DNA of 10,832 nucleotides from an uncultured Methanomassiliicoccaceae archaeon (lineage in GTDB: Archaea; Thermoplasmatota; Thermoplasmata; Methanomassiliicoccales; Methanomethylophilaceae). The stretch is taken from positions 1 through 10,832 of the forward strand of contig CALYUZ010000010.1 in NCBI GenBank assembly GCA_945492685.1, in the 5' to 3' direction. The notes beneath the pieces are model-generated. The model did no database searches and was not told the origin of the DNA. It saw only the letters and a list, made by a program, of their open reading frames with translations. The position numbers and the translations under genes are program-made. Positions 1-6,096 of this stretch are shown here, one piece after another (position 1 is the first letter of the stretch; every line of letters starts with the position of its first letter).

Positions 1-52
1 CGATGCGAAGGTCTTCGCCACAGTCTACTACAATATGTGCCTCAAGGGCTGA
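1..52 (+). CDS. C-terminal fragment of an unidentified protein
   Basis: The frame starting at base 2 is open from the window edge and ends with TGA at 50-52. The last 16 residues read DAKVFATVYYNMCLKG. The stop is followed at once by a GC-rich hairpin and a second palindrome with a T-run, as expected at a real gene end facing the convergent ftsY. Too little is visible to assign a family. The call as coding rests on the open frame and the terminator-like context only. Confidence 0.55.
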   Translation, partial: DAKVFATVYYNMCLKG

Positions 53-62
53 GGATCAAAAC

Positions 63-78
63 GGCCCCTCCGGGGGCC
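63..78 (+). terminator. GC-rich hairpin after the left-edge gene
   Basis: GGCCCC (63-68), loop TCCG, GGGGCC (73-78) form a perfect 6-bp stem 11 bases after the upstream TGA, followed by TAAAA. It lies between convergent genes and could mark the 3' end of either transcript. Archaeal termination depends mainly on U-runs, so the hairpin itself may serve RNA end processing or stability. Confidence 0.5.
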
Positions 79-90
79 TAAAACCGTATC

Positions 91-117
91 CGGGTGATAT
101 CACCCGTATCTGTTTTT
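91..117. terminator. perfect palindrome plus T-run between convergent genes
   Basis: CGGGTGATATCACCCG at 91-106 is a perfect 16-base palindrome, followed by TATCTGTTTTTA on the + strand. This suits termination of the left-edge + gene; the same palindrome lies 42 bases past the ftsY stop on the minus strand. A palindrome of this kind could also bind a dimeric protein, but its position between two gene ends favours an end signal. Confidence 0.5.
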
Positions 118-147
118 ATCAAGAATTATAGGGATGTTCCCGGACGG

Positions 148-1356
148 TCACTCATCGGAGAACATCCTGTCGATCATCCACTCGGTGTTGAACTTGACGA
201 TGTCGTCGTATTCCTGACCGTTGCAGACGAATGCGATGGGTTTGCCGATGGTGTGTGCGATTGACAGTGCGGCGCCGCCCTTAGCATCCGTGTCGATCTT
301 CGTCAGGATGACTGCATCCACGCCTATCGCGGCATCGAAGACCTTCGCCTGCTCGATGGCATCGTTCCCTGCAAGGGAATCTCCGACGAACACCTTGAGG
401 TCGGGCTTGGAGACCCTGACGATCTTCTTCATCTCCTCGATGAGGTTGTTGTTCGTCTGCATGCGTCCCGCGGTGTCGATGAGGACGATGTCCTTCCTCT
501 TGGATTTGGCGTGCTCGATGGCATCGTATGCCACTGCTGCGGGGTCGGCGTCGTGCTCCTGCTTGACGATCTTGCATCCGAGCTTCTCGGAGTGGAACGT
601 GAGCTGCTCGATGGCCCCGGCCCTGAACGTGTCGCATGCCGCCATGACGACCGTCTTCCCTTCCTCCTGCAGGCGGTTGGCGATCTTCGCGATGGCGGTG
701 GTCTTCCCGGTACCGTTGATACCGACGAACATGATCACCGTGGGTCTGTCCTTTCCTTCGACCCACTGGTCGAAGTCGAACTCGTTGATCTTCAGGACGT
801 TCCTCACGGCATCCTTGACCGCCAGCTCGACGACCTCCTCGAGGCTGTAGGAGCGGTCGTATTTCTTGCCGACGAGGTTCTCCCTCACACCGGCCTTGAT
901 CTCCTCGACCACGGGATAAGCCACATCGGCTTCCAGAAGGATGATCTCGAGTTCATCCAGGATCTCGTCCAGGGGGTCCTCCTTGATCCTCTTACCCGAG
1001 GATTCGGAGACGGGTGACGCGGATGCATCCTCGCTGTGTGTGGCGGAGCGCTTGGCCTCTTTGGCCTCCTTCTTCTCTTGCTTCTTCAGCTTGAGGAGCT
1101 CCTTTCTGGAGAGCTTGGGTTCCTCCTTCACCGGTTCCTCTACCTTGGGTTCCTCTTTGACGGGTTCGACCTTCGGTTCGGGGACAATTTCCGGTTCAGC
1201 GGAGGGAATGGGTTCGGAAACGGTTTCGGGCTCCTTTGTGACGGGTGCCGGGGTGGGCTCGACCTTCGGTTCGTCCTTGTAGATCTTCTCCTCATCCAGG
1301 TTCTTGTTCGCCCTGGAGAAGAGGTTCTTCATCTTGGACTTGAGAGAGTCGAACAT
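148..1356 (-). CDS. ftsY: signal recognition particle receptor FtsY
   Basis: SRP-receptor GTPase that docks ribosome-SRP complexes at the membrane by forming a GTP-dependent heterodimer with SRP54. From the start used here (402 aa), an acidic, Pro/Glu/Lys/Val-rich A domain covers about residues 25-105, with repeated EPKVEP/VKEEPK words. A helical N domain follows at about 125-190, then the G domain: P-loop GINGTGKTT (212-220), DTFRAGAIEQL (242-252), DTAGR (294-298) and TKID (352-355). DTFRAGAIEQL separates SRP-type GTPases from other P-loop proteins, and the N-terminal MFDSLKSK and long acidic arm indicate FtsY rather than SRP54. An in-frame GTG lies 6 bases upstream at 1362, but it is only 2 bases from the Shine-Dalgarno AGGGGG, while ATG at 1356 is 8 bases away and gives the usual MFDSL start. 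Last gene of the rpl18a-pfdA-ftsY group; stop TGA. Confidence 0.97.
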   Translation of the reverse strand: MFDSLKSKMKNLFSRANKNLDEEKIYKDEPKVEPTPAPVTKEPETVSEPIPSAEPEIVPEPKVEPVKEEPKVEEPVKEEPKLSRKELLKLKKQEKKEAKEAKRSATHSEDASASPVSESSGKRIKEDPLDEILDELEIILLEADVAYPVVEEIKAGVRENLVGKKYDRSYSLEEVVELAVKDAVRNVLKINEFDFDQWVEGKDRPTVIMFVGINGTGKTTAIAKIANRLQEEGKTVVMAACDTFRAGAIEQLTFHSEKLGCKIVKQEHDADPAAVAYDAIEHAKSKRKDIVLIDTAGRMQTNNNLIEEMKKIVRVSKPDLKVFVGDSLAGNDAIEQAKVFDAAIGVDAVILTKIDTDAKGGAALSIAHTIGKPIAFVCNGQEYDDIVKFNTEWMIDRMFSDE

Positions 1357-1364
1357 CCCCACAG

Positions 1365-1370
1365 CCCCCT
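1365..1370 (-). promoter_or_regulatory. Shine-Dalgarno site of ftsY
   Basis: On the minus strand AGGGGG at 1370-1365 overlaps the end of the prefoldin stop codon TGA (1372-1370) and stands 8 bases before ATG 1356. It decides the ftsY start in favour of ATG 1356 over GTG 1362 and indicates translation from a polycistronic message. Confidence 0.6.
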
Positions 1371-1810
1371 CACTGGATTCCCTGTGCGGCCTGCTGCCTG
1401 TTGACGTACTCCTGCTGCACGGCGTTGGAGATGGTCGTCAGGGCCTGCTGGGCCTCGTTGAGGGCTTCGGCGGACTTCTTCAGCGCCTCTGCGATCTCGG
1501 CGTTGTTGGCGTCCATGTAGCCGATGGCGTCGTCGATGTCCTTCTCGACGGAGATGTTGCTCCCGATGCCGACGACGACGTTCCTGTTGGAGGTCACCTT
1601 GACGGTGATGAAAGACGAGGCACCGACAGGGACCATGATCTCGTCGCCTTCCTTGGCGTTCTTGAACGCCTTGAGGGCATCTGCGGACATGGTGACCTCT
1701 TCGAGGGAGACGCGGAGGACCTGAACCTGGCGGCTCAGTGCCTCGACCCTCTCCTTGTATGATTCCATCGCGGCGATGGCCTGACGGAGCTCGTTGTCTT
1801 CCAAGTTCAC
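1370..1810 (-). CDS. pfdA: prefoldin alpha subunit
   Basis: Alpha subunit of the archaeal prefoldin (GimC) hexamer (2 alpha, 4 beta), a cytosolic ATP-independent chaperone that holds unfolded proteins and hands them to the thermosome. At 146 aa it has the family's usual size. Two coiled-coil helices (about residues 1-50 and 88-140, the second rich in Ala, Glu and Gln) flank a beta-hairpin core with VPVGASSFITVKV and VVVGIGSNISVEKD, the characteristic alpha-subunit centre. The start is GTG at 1810, overlapping the rpl18a TGA as GTGA. The Shine-Dalgarno-like GGTGA directly abuts this GTG, so a TTG at 1804 with 6-base spacing is a possible alternative start. It lies between rpl18a and ftsY, an order common in archaea that couples ribosome, folding and targeting genes. 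Confidence 0.95.
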   Translation of the reverse strand: MNLEDNELRQAIAAMESYKERVEALSRQVQVLRVSLEEVTMSADALKAFKNAKEGDEIMVPVGASSFITVKVTSNRNVVVGIGSNISVEKDIDDAIGYMDANNAEIAEALKKSAEALNEAQQALTTISNAVQQEYVNRQQAAQGIQ

Positions 1811-2034
1811 TCACCGATCTGGTATTTCACGACGTGGTTCGTGACCTGGTCCGCAGCGAGCTCGGTGACGTCGGTGATGTTGATCTGCCATCTCTTGAGC
1901 TTGTGCTTGCTTCCGATGGTGGACAGTGCCTTCTCTTTCACTGCCGCCTCGTCCTCTGCCGCCATCTCGACGGAGAAGGGCTGCTGTTTCTGCCTGGGGT
2001 CAAAATAGGATCCGGTTACGCGGAATGCTTTCAT
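1807..2034 (-). CDS. rpl18a: 50S ribosomal protein L18Ae (LX)
   Basis: Small archaeal/eukaryotic-type protein of the large ribosomal subunit, 75 aa as is usual for archaeal LX. It opens MKAFRVTGSYF, then has QPFSVEMAAEDEAAVKEKALSTIGSKH with the conserved GSKH turn, followed by KRWQINITDV, a pattern specific to this family. ATG 2034 is preceded by an AGGT Shine-Dalgarno core with 7-base spacing, so the message should carry a leader, unlike several neighbours. First gene of a translationally coupled run; its TGA overlaps the prefoldin GTG by 4 bases. In many archaea the same run also contains rpl31e and eIF6 upstream; here the upstream neighbour is priS. Confidence 0.94.
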   Translation of the reverse strand: MKAFRVTGSYFDPRQKQQPFSVEMAAEDEAAVKEKALSTIGSKHKLKRWQINITDVTELAADQVTNHVVKYQIGE

Positions 2035-2041
2035 TTTAATT

Positions 2042-2101
2042 ACCTTGATTCCTTGAACTACAGGGCATTAATAAAGGCTTTGGTACTTTTTTATTATATA
2101 A
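2042..2101 (-). promoter_or_regulatory. promoter and ribosome-binding site of rpl18a-pfdA-ftsY
   Basis: On the minus strand TTATATAA (2101-2094) is a good archaeal TATA box and predicts a start near 2071, giving a leader of about 37 nt that contains the AGGT Shine-Dalgarno core (2045-2042). A second AT-rich box TTTATTAA (2075-2068) would start transcription near 2045 and clip the ribosome site, so the distal box is preferred. The whole stretch is far more AT-rich than its surroundings. Confidence 0.55.
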
Positions 2102-2123
2102 TTGGGGAAAGGGAGCATTTTCG

Positions 2124-2165
2124 ACATGGTCCGAAAACCATGTGCCAGACACCCGGAAACGGGTG
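2124..2165 (-). terminator. tandem hairpins after priS
   Basis: Two perfect stems lie downstream of the priS stop. CACCCG/CGGGTG with a 4-base loop spans 2150-2165 (GAAA loop on +, TTTC on the minus transcript), and ACATGGT/ACCATGT with a 6-base loop spans 2124-2143. No long T-run follows on the minus strand. They probably mark the 3' end of the priS message before the rpl18a promoter. Confidence 0.45.
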
Positions 2166-2176
2166 ATCGGGAACCA

Positions 2177-3406
2177 TCAGAACAGCTTCTTCTGTTCGGG
2201 GGCTTCGGAGGCCCATCCAACATCCGCCATCTTCCTTCCCACCAGGAATATCGCCGCGAACTCGGGAACCTCGGTCTCCCCCTTGAGGACGATGTGCTCG
2301 CCCTTCATGTCTAGCTCCGAGTCCCTCTTCATGGTGATCTTGACGGGATCGTCGGTGTACACATCGGGGACCGCCATCTGCAGGGGATCGAAGTCGGTGA
2401 GCTCCTGTCTGGTGATGGGGGTCACCCTGAGGCCGCTCTTCCCGTGTACCGATCCGGGCAGACGGATGAGTCTCTTGATGTCCGCGGTGACGGGCTCGTC
2501 GACCTCTCCCGACAGACGGTATGCGACATCCTCCTTCATGATCTTGACCAGCATGTTCTGGGTCGTCTGGGACACAACCGCCATGGTGTTCTTCTCGAAC
2601 ATGAAGGCCCTGTTCCTGGCGAGCTCCTCCTGCGCCTTCACGACGGACTGTTTGTCACTCCCCTTGATGCTCGGGTACTCCCTGCGTATGTCCTTCACAT
2701 CCCTGGTGCAGAAGTCCTCCACAACATCGATCAATCCGTTCCTCATCCTCAGCTTCCATCCGCCGGAGTCCGGCGGCGGGATGAGGCGGTCCTTAGCCAC
2801 GTTTGTCCTGACCCCGTTCCCCATGGCCACCTTGGAAGTCGCCACCTTGTTGTATGGGAACACCCAGTCGATGCTCAGTCCGGAGCAGGTGATGTAATCG
2901 ACCAGCTCCCTCCTCTCGTGTGTCCCAAGTCCCATCACATCGGGGGTCCTCACATGCGCATGGTATCCCCTTCCGCCGGAGAACGTTATGTGGACCTGGT
3001 CCTCTGAGAATCCCAGATCGCCCAACAGGAACGAGTCCACCAGGTTCATCATCTCGCCGCGGATCTGGACCAGCATCTCCGCGTACGTCATCTCCTTGGC
3101 ACCGTCCAGATGGTCGGCGTCCAGGTCGAAGATCAGCTCGGCACCCATCCAATCCTTCTCGTCCATCGTGGGTGCGTTGGGCTTGCGGTAGTAGGATGTG
3201 GAGTAGTAGCTGTGCGACGGGACTTGTCCGTACATGAACCGGTCCAGCTCCTCGGGCCTTCCGAAGCCCATGTGCCTCTGGACATAGTTCTTGTCGAAGA
3301 ACATGAATCCGAACTCCCTGCGGGTGAACCTGTCGGGCATTATCGGATGGTTGGTCCTGTAGTACCGACGGAACGCCTTGAAGAGGAAACGCTGGTTCGA
3401 ATCCAT
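2177..3406 (-). CDS. priS: DNA primase small (catalytic) subunit PriS
   Basis: Catalytic subunit of the archaeal/eukaryotic-type primase, which with PriL makes primers at the replication fork. The catalytic acidic cluster lies in ELIFDLDAD (DLDAD at 94-98), the nucleotide-binding SGGRGYHAH at 143-151, and the third acidic residue and basic patch in VTADIKRLIRLPGSVHGKSG (about 306-325). With start ATG 3406 it is 409 aa, somewhat long for the family. A GTG at 3430 would add 8 residues but abuts the TATA-like box at 3431-3439; ATG 3406 sits about 29 bases from the box centre, as expected for a leaderless message. The Cys/His zinc knuckle that Pyrococcus PriS has between the DxD and SGRGYH motifs is absent. 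The protein ends QKKLF. Divergent from the TatD-like gene; stop TGA. Confidence 0.96.
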   Translation of the reverse strand: MDSNQRFLFKAFRRYYRTNHPIMPDRFTRREFGFMFFDKNYVQRHMGFGRPEELDRFMYGQVPSHSYYSTSYYRKPNAPTMDEKDWMGAELIFDLDADHLDGAKEMTYAEMLVQIRGEMMNLVDSFLLGDLGFSEDQVHITFSGGRGYHAHVRTPDVMGLGTHERRELVDYITCSGLSIDWVFPYNKVATSKVAMGNGVRTNVAKDRLIPPPDSGGWKLRMRNGLIDVVEDFCTRDVKDIRREYPSIKGSDKQSVVKAQEELARNRAFMFEKNTMAVVSQTTQNMLVKIMKEDVAYRLSGEVDEPVTADIKRLIRLPGSVHGKSGLRVTPITRQELTDFDPLQMAVPDVYTDDPVKITMKRDSELDMKGEHIVLKGETEVPEFAAIFLVGRKMADVGWASEAPEQKKLF

Positions 3407-3430
3407 AACATCGTGGGATTGACGATTCAC

Positions 3431-3439
3431 CTAATATAG
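3431..3439. promoter_or_regulatory. shared, nearly symmetric TATA box of priS and the TatD-like gene
   Basis: CTAATATAG at 3431-3439 reads CTATATTAG on the other strand. Its centre (3435) is 28 bases from ATG 3463 on + and 29 bases from ATG 3406 on minus, so a transcript in either direction would start at or within a few bases of the start codon. Neither gene has a convincing Shine-Dalgarno site at the proper distance (only AGGA, 2 bases before ATG 3463), which supports leaderless messages from one central box. Confidence 0.55.
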
Positions 3440-3462
3440 GTGAGCGTTTCTCCTTCAGGACC

Positions 3463-4299
3463 ATGAGCGAGAAGGTCCCCGTCTACGACAACCACATCCA
3501 TATGAGTCCATCGGGACGCAATGTCGATGCACTCAGGGAGTTCCAGGCCGCGGGCGGGACCGGACTCACATTGGTCACCCTTCCGTACAAGGAGGTGCAG
3601 ATCTCCAAGGGTGAGGATTTTGCCACTTCCTACGAGATCACCTACAACCTTGCAGAGAAAGCGAGGGAATGTACGGACCTGGAGATCAACATCGCGGTCG
3701 GACCCTATCCGGTCCTGATCATCCCGTTGGCGGAGGCATACGGTCTCGAGAGGGCCGAGGAGATGCTCATGAAGGGCATGGACGATGCCGCCAGGGACGT
3801 TGCGGAGGGCAGGGCTGTGGCCATAGGGGAGATCGGGAGACCTCATTTCCCCGTTTCCCAGGAGATATGGGACGCATCCAACAGGGTCCTCCTCCACGGG
3901 ATGGAGCTTGCGAAGGAGAACGACTGTCCCGTCATCATACATTGCGAATCCGAGGACGACACCGACAGGTCACTCGCGGAGCTGGCGGATATGGCTGGTC
4001 TGGACCGTGGACTCGTGGTCAAGCATTCCTCTCCCCCATGGGTCACCGATGAGGAGACGCACGGCGTCATGCCATCCATCCCCGCATCCAAGTCCAATCT
4101 GAAGGAGGCACTGTCCAAGGGCACGGACAGGTTCATGATCGAGACCGACTACATCGACGATCCGGAGAAACCCGGGGCCATAATGTCGGTCAACACGGTG
4201 CCCAAGAAGGTGGCCGCATGGGTCGCCAACGGGCAGGTCCCCGAGGAGAGCATATACAGGATATGCAGGGACATTCCCGATTCACTCTACAAGCGCTGA
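3463..4299 (+). CDS. TatD-like TIM-barrel metal-dependent hydrolase
   Basis: Member of the amidohydrolase superfamily close to TatD nucleases, resembling the archaeal predicted metal-dependent hydrolases of COG1099. At 278 aa the set of metal ligands looks intact: HIH (H11, H13) after the first strand, E123 in VAIGEIGRPHF, H160 in CPVIIHCES, H188 in VVKHSSPP and D229 in MIETDYIDDPE. TatD relatives are often 3'-5' DNA exonucleases, but the substrate of this archaeal branch is not established to my knowledge. It diverges from priS and is followed after 9 bases by the MBL-fold gene, whose Shine-Dalgarno overlaps this gene's end (GAGG at 4299-4302), so the two are probably one operon. A role in nucleic-acid processing is suggested only by the priS neighbour. 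Confidence 0.85.
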   Translation: MSEKVPVYDNHIHMSPSGRNVDALREFQAAGGTGLTLVTLPYKEVQISKGEDFATSYEITYNLAEKARECTDLEINIAVGPYPVLIIPLAEAYGLERAEEMLMKGMDDAARDVAEGRAVAIGEIGRPHFPVSQEIWDASNRVLLHGMELAKENDCPVIIHCESEDDTDRSLAELADMAGLDRGLVVKHSSPPWVTDEETHGVMPSIPASKSNLKEALSKGTDRFMIETDYIDDPEKPGAIMSVNTVPKKVAAWVANGQVPEESIYRICRDIPDSLYKR

Positions 4300-4308
4300 G
4301 GGATTGAA

Positions 4309-5058
4309 ATGGAAGCCAGGATCACATGCGTATACGACGAGGGGGCACTCGAGAACACGAGCTTCATCGGTGCCAAGGGGACATCGTTCCTCATAGACAT
4401 AGGCGGGAAGAGGGTCCTCTTCGACACCGGACTCAGGAACAAGTACCTCCTCCACAACCTGGAGTACCTGGAGGTCTCCCCCGATTCAATCGATGCCGTG
4501 GTCGTCTCCCAGTCCCATCCCGACAACTGCAGGGCGCTGGATGCCCTGGTCGGTGCGAGGACGGCACCTGTGGATGTCTACTGTCCCGCAGGATTGTACA
4601 ACGGTAAGCCCGGGATGTTCTCCAGGAGCATCGGGATCTCCGATGAGAACAAGGGCAAGGTCGTCTTCCACGATCTCGAGGGATGGACGGACATCGTCCC
4701 CGGCGTCACCGTCACACCTTCCATCATCTATGACGACGGCTATTCCGAGGCCTTCCGGGTGGTTGAGGGAACGCATGTGACCATCGTAAGCGGTCGCGGG
4801 GTCCAGGGTCCCGCGGAGGTCATAGCGATGGTCTCGAAGAGGTTCAACAGGCAGGTCCGTGCATTCTACGGTTCCGTCCTGCTCGAGAAGAAGAAAAAGC
4901 CGGTTGCGGAGTCCTATGCGAAGATCTTTGAGCAGGAGGGGGTCACCGATCTGTACCTCAATCACTGCACCGGACCTTCCGGAATGACCAACCTGCGTGT
5001 CCATCTCGGTCTCAAGGGCGTGAAGGACATGTATGTCGGACAATCACAGGACCTGTAA
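4309..5058 (+). CDS. metallo-beta-lactamase-fold protein with degenerate metal site
   Basis: The 249-aa protein follows the metallo-beta-lactamase fold of the COG1237 type (MJ0301-like, described as dihydropterin-linked ribofuranosylaminobenzene phosphate synthases): GTSFLIDIGGKRVLFDTG (24-41), then the metal motif, then a late HCTG (219-222). The usual HxHxDH is here Q-S-H-P-D-N (68-73): first His replaced by Gln, last His by Asn, leaving H70 and D72. The second metal segment, normally GCxHxG, is GRGVQG (162-167) with no His. H219 is kept. It therefore cannot bind two metals in the standard way; it may be a one-metal enzyme, or a non-catalytic binding protein. Start ATG 4309 has GAGG about 6 bases upstream; stop TAA. 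Probably cotranscribed with the TatD-like gene. Family assignment is good; function unknown. Confidence 0.82.
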   Translation: MEARITCVYDEGALENTSFIGAKGTSFLIDIGGKRVLFDTGLRNKYLLHNLEYLEVSPDSIDAVVVSQSHPDNCRALDALVGARTAPVDVYCPAGLYNGKPGMFSRSIGISDENKGKVVFHDLEGWTDIVPGVTVTPSIIYDDGYSEAFRVVEGTHVTIVSGRGVQGPAEVIAMVSKRFNRQVRAFYGSVLLEKKKKPVAESYAKIFEQEGVTDLYLNHCTGPSGMTNLRVHLGLKGVKDMYVGQSQDL

Positions 5059-5073
5059 CAATTGTAGTATTAC

Positions 5074-5081
5074 TTTATATA
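5074..5081 (+). promoter_or_regulatory. TATA box of htpX
   Basis: TTTATATA at 5074-5081 is a near-ideal archaeal TATA box in the 47-base gap after the MBL-fold gene. Its centre is 28-31 bases from the two candidate ATG codons (5106, 5109), so htpX has its own promoter and a message with almost no leader. GGTGAT at 5097-5102 resembles a Shine-Dalgarno site but may lie upstream of the transcription start. Confidence 0.65.
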
Positions 5082-5105
5082 CAAGGTCAAACACACGGTG
5101 ATTCC

Positions 5106-5999
5106 ATGATGCAATGGCGCCTTCGTACGGCGGCGATGTTCGCGGCCATGACCGGTCTCCTTGTCGTGATCGGCATGCTCGTGGGCTACCTGTTCCACAA
5201 TGTGTGGCTGGGGCTCGTGATAATGCTCGCGGTGTCGGTGCTGTTCAATGTCTACTCATACTATTGTTCGAAGAGCATGGCACTCCGTGCCAACAAGGTC
5301 CGCATCGTCACACGCGACGAGGCGCCCAGGCTCTACGATATCGTCGAGAACCTTGCCAACAAGGCGGGGCTCCCCATGCCCGAGGTTGGTATCTCAAGCA
5401 TGCCCATGCCCAACGCCTTCGCGACAGGACGCAACCCCAAGAACGCCGCTGTCGTCGCGACGGAGCAGATCCTCAATCTCCTGAACGATGACGAGCTCGA
5501 GGGTGTGATGGCCCATGAGCTCTCCCATGTGAAGAACAGGGATATCCTCGTGATGTCCGTGGCATCCACCATGGCATCCCTGGTCGCATACGTCACCAGG
5601 ATGGCCGTTTGGGCGTCCATGTTCAGCAGCAGCAACGAGAACAATGGTGCGGGATTCGCCATCGCTCTTCTGGCCGATATCCTGCTCCCCATCGCGGCCA
5701 TGCTCGTGCAGCTCGGTGTATCCAGGAACCGTGAGTATCTCGCCGACGAATCCGGTGCGAGGCTCACCGGCAGGCCCATGGCACTCGCCAACGCCCTCCT
5801 GAAGCTCGAGGGAGGATGCAGCGCGAGGACCAACAACTACGACAACCCATCTTGTGCAAACATGTGGATCTCCAACCCCTTCGGGAAGAAGAAGTGCTCC
5901 GGACTCGTCAACCTCTTCCGCACGCACCCCTCCACCGAGGACCGCGTGGAGAGGCTCAGGAAGCTCGACCAGGAGCTCAACAAGCTCCCCTGGGAGTGA
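5106..5999 (+). CDS. htpX: HtpX-type membrane zinc metalloprotease
   Basis: M48-family protease anchored in the cytoplasmic membrane with its active site in the cytoplasm; it degrades damaged membrane proteins alongside FtsH-type or LonB systems. The 297-aa protein has the family's usual size: hydrophobic segments at about 10-29 and 33-50, the zinc motif HELSH (137-141), further hydrophobic segments at about 145-170 and 183-206, and the third zinc ligand E210 in SRNREYLADE. The C-terminal THPSTEDRVERL is also typical (substrate-side conserved region). All catalytic residues are present. Two ATG codons in a row (5106, 5109) leave the start uncertain by one residue. Preceded by its own TATA box and followed by a strong hairpin, so probably a single-gene transcript. 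Confidence 0.95.
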   Translation: MMQWRLRTAAMFAAMTGLLVVIGMLVGYLFHNVWLGLVIMLAVSVLFNVYSYYCSKSMALRANKVRIVTRDEAPRLYDIVENLANKAGLPMPEVGISSMPMPNAFATGRNPKNAAVVATEQILNLLNDDELEGVMAHELSHVKNRDILVMSVASTMASLVAYVTRMAVWASMFSSSNENNGAGFAIALLADILLPIAAMLVQLGVSRNREYLADESGARLTGRPMALANALLKLEGGCSARTNNYDNPSCANMWISNPFGKKKCSGLVNLFRTHPSTEDRVERLRKLDQELNKLPWE

Positions 6000-6014
6000 T
6001 CCCAAACCCAATTT

Positions 6015-6033
6015 CCCCGGACATGTTCCGGGG
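6015..6033 (+). terminator. hairpin downstream of htpX
   Basis: CCCCGGA (6015-6021), 5-base loop, TCCGGGG (6027-6033) form a perfect 7-bp stem 16 bases after the htpX stop. The following bases (CTATGTATTCT) are only moderately T-rich. It probably marks the htpX 3' end and separates it from deoA. The rest of the 97-base gap shows no clear TATA box; AGGGG at 6086-6090 is the deoA Shine-Dalgarno site. Confidence 0.5.
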
Positions 6034-6096
6034 CTATGTATTCTCCATCCATCGTATTCTTCAACACCGTTCCCATTCACCCGTCAGGGGCCCAAC

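Noticed and set aside
1..12. The same word GATGCGAAGGT at both ends of the window, as if the window were circular
   Set aside because: The ends differ by one base in the 12-mer and belong to different coding contexts (a gene end and the interior of mcm NLPRDAKV); a short coincidence of DAKV codons.
1601..1615. GTGATGA on + inside pfdA as a box C of another sRNA
   Set aside because: No CTGA box at guide distance and no closing stem; it is a codon coincidence on the antisense strand.
3427..3942. 171-codon minus-strand frame opposite the TatD-like gene
   Set aside because: It covers the shared promoter and overlaps a gene with intact metal ligands; no motif and no ribosome site.
5394..6080. 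228-codon open frame on the minus strand opposite htpX
   Set aside because: It lies antisense to a gene with complete HELSH protease motifs, is rich in Gly, Glu, Val and His as expected from reversed GC-rich codons, and has no recognisable domain.
5854..6096. N-terminal extension of deoA by 81 codons into htpX
   Set aside because: The extension is low-complexity Ser/Pro/Arg sequence from another frame of htpX; ATG 6097 has a Shine-Dalgarno site and starts the known family sequence.
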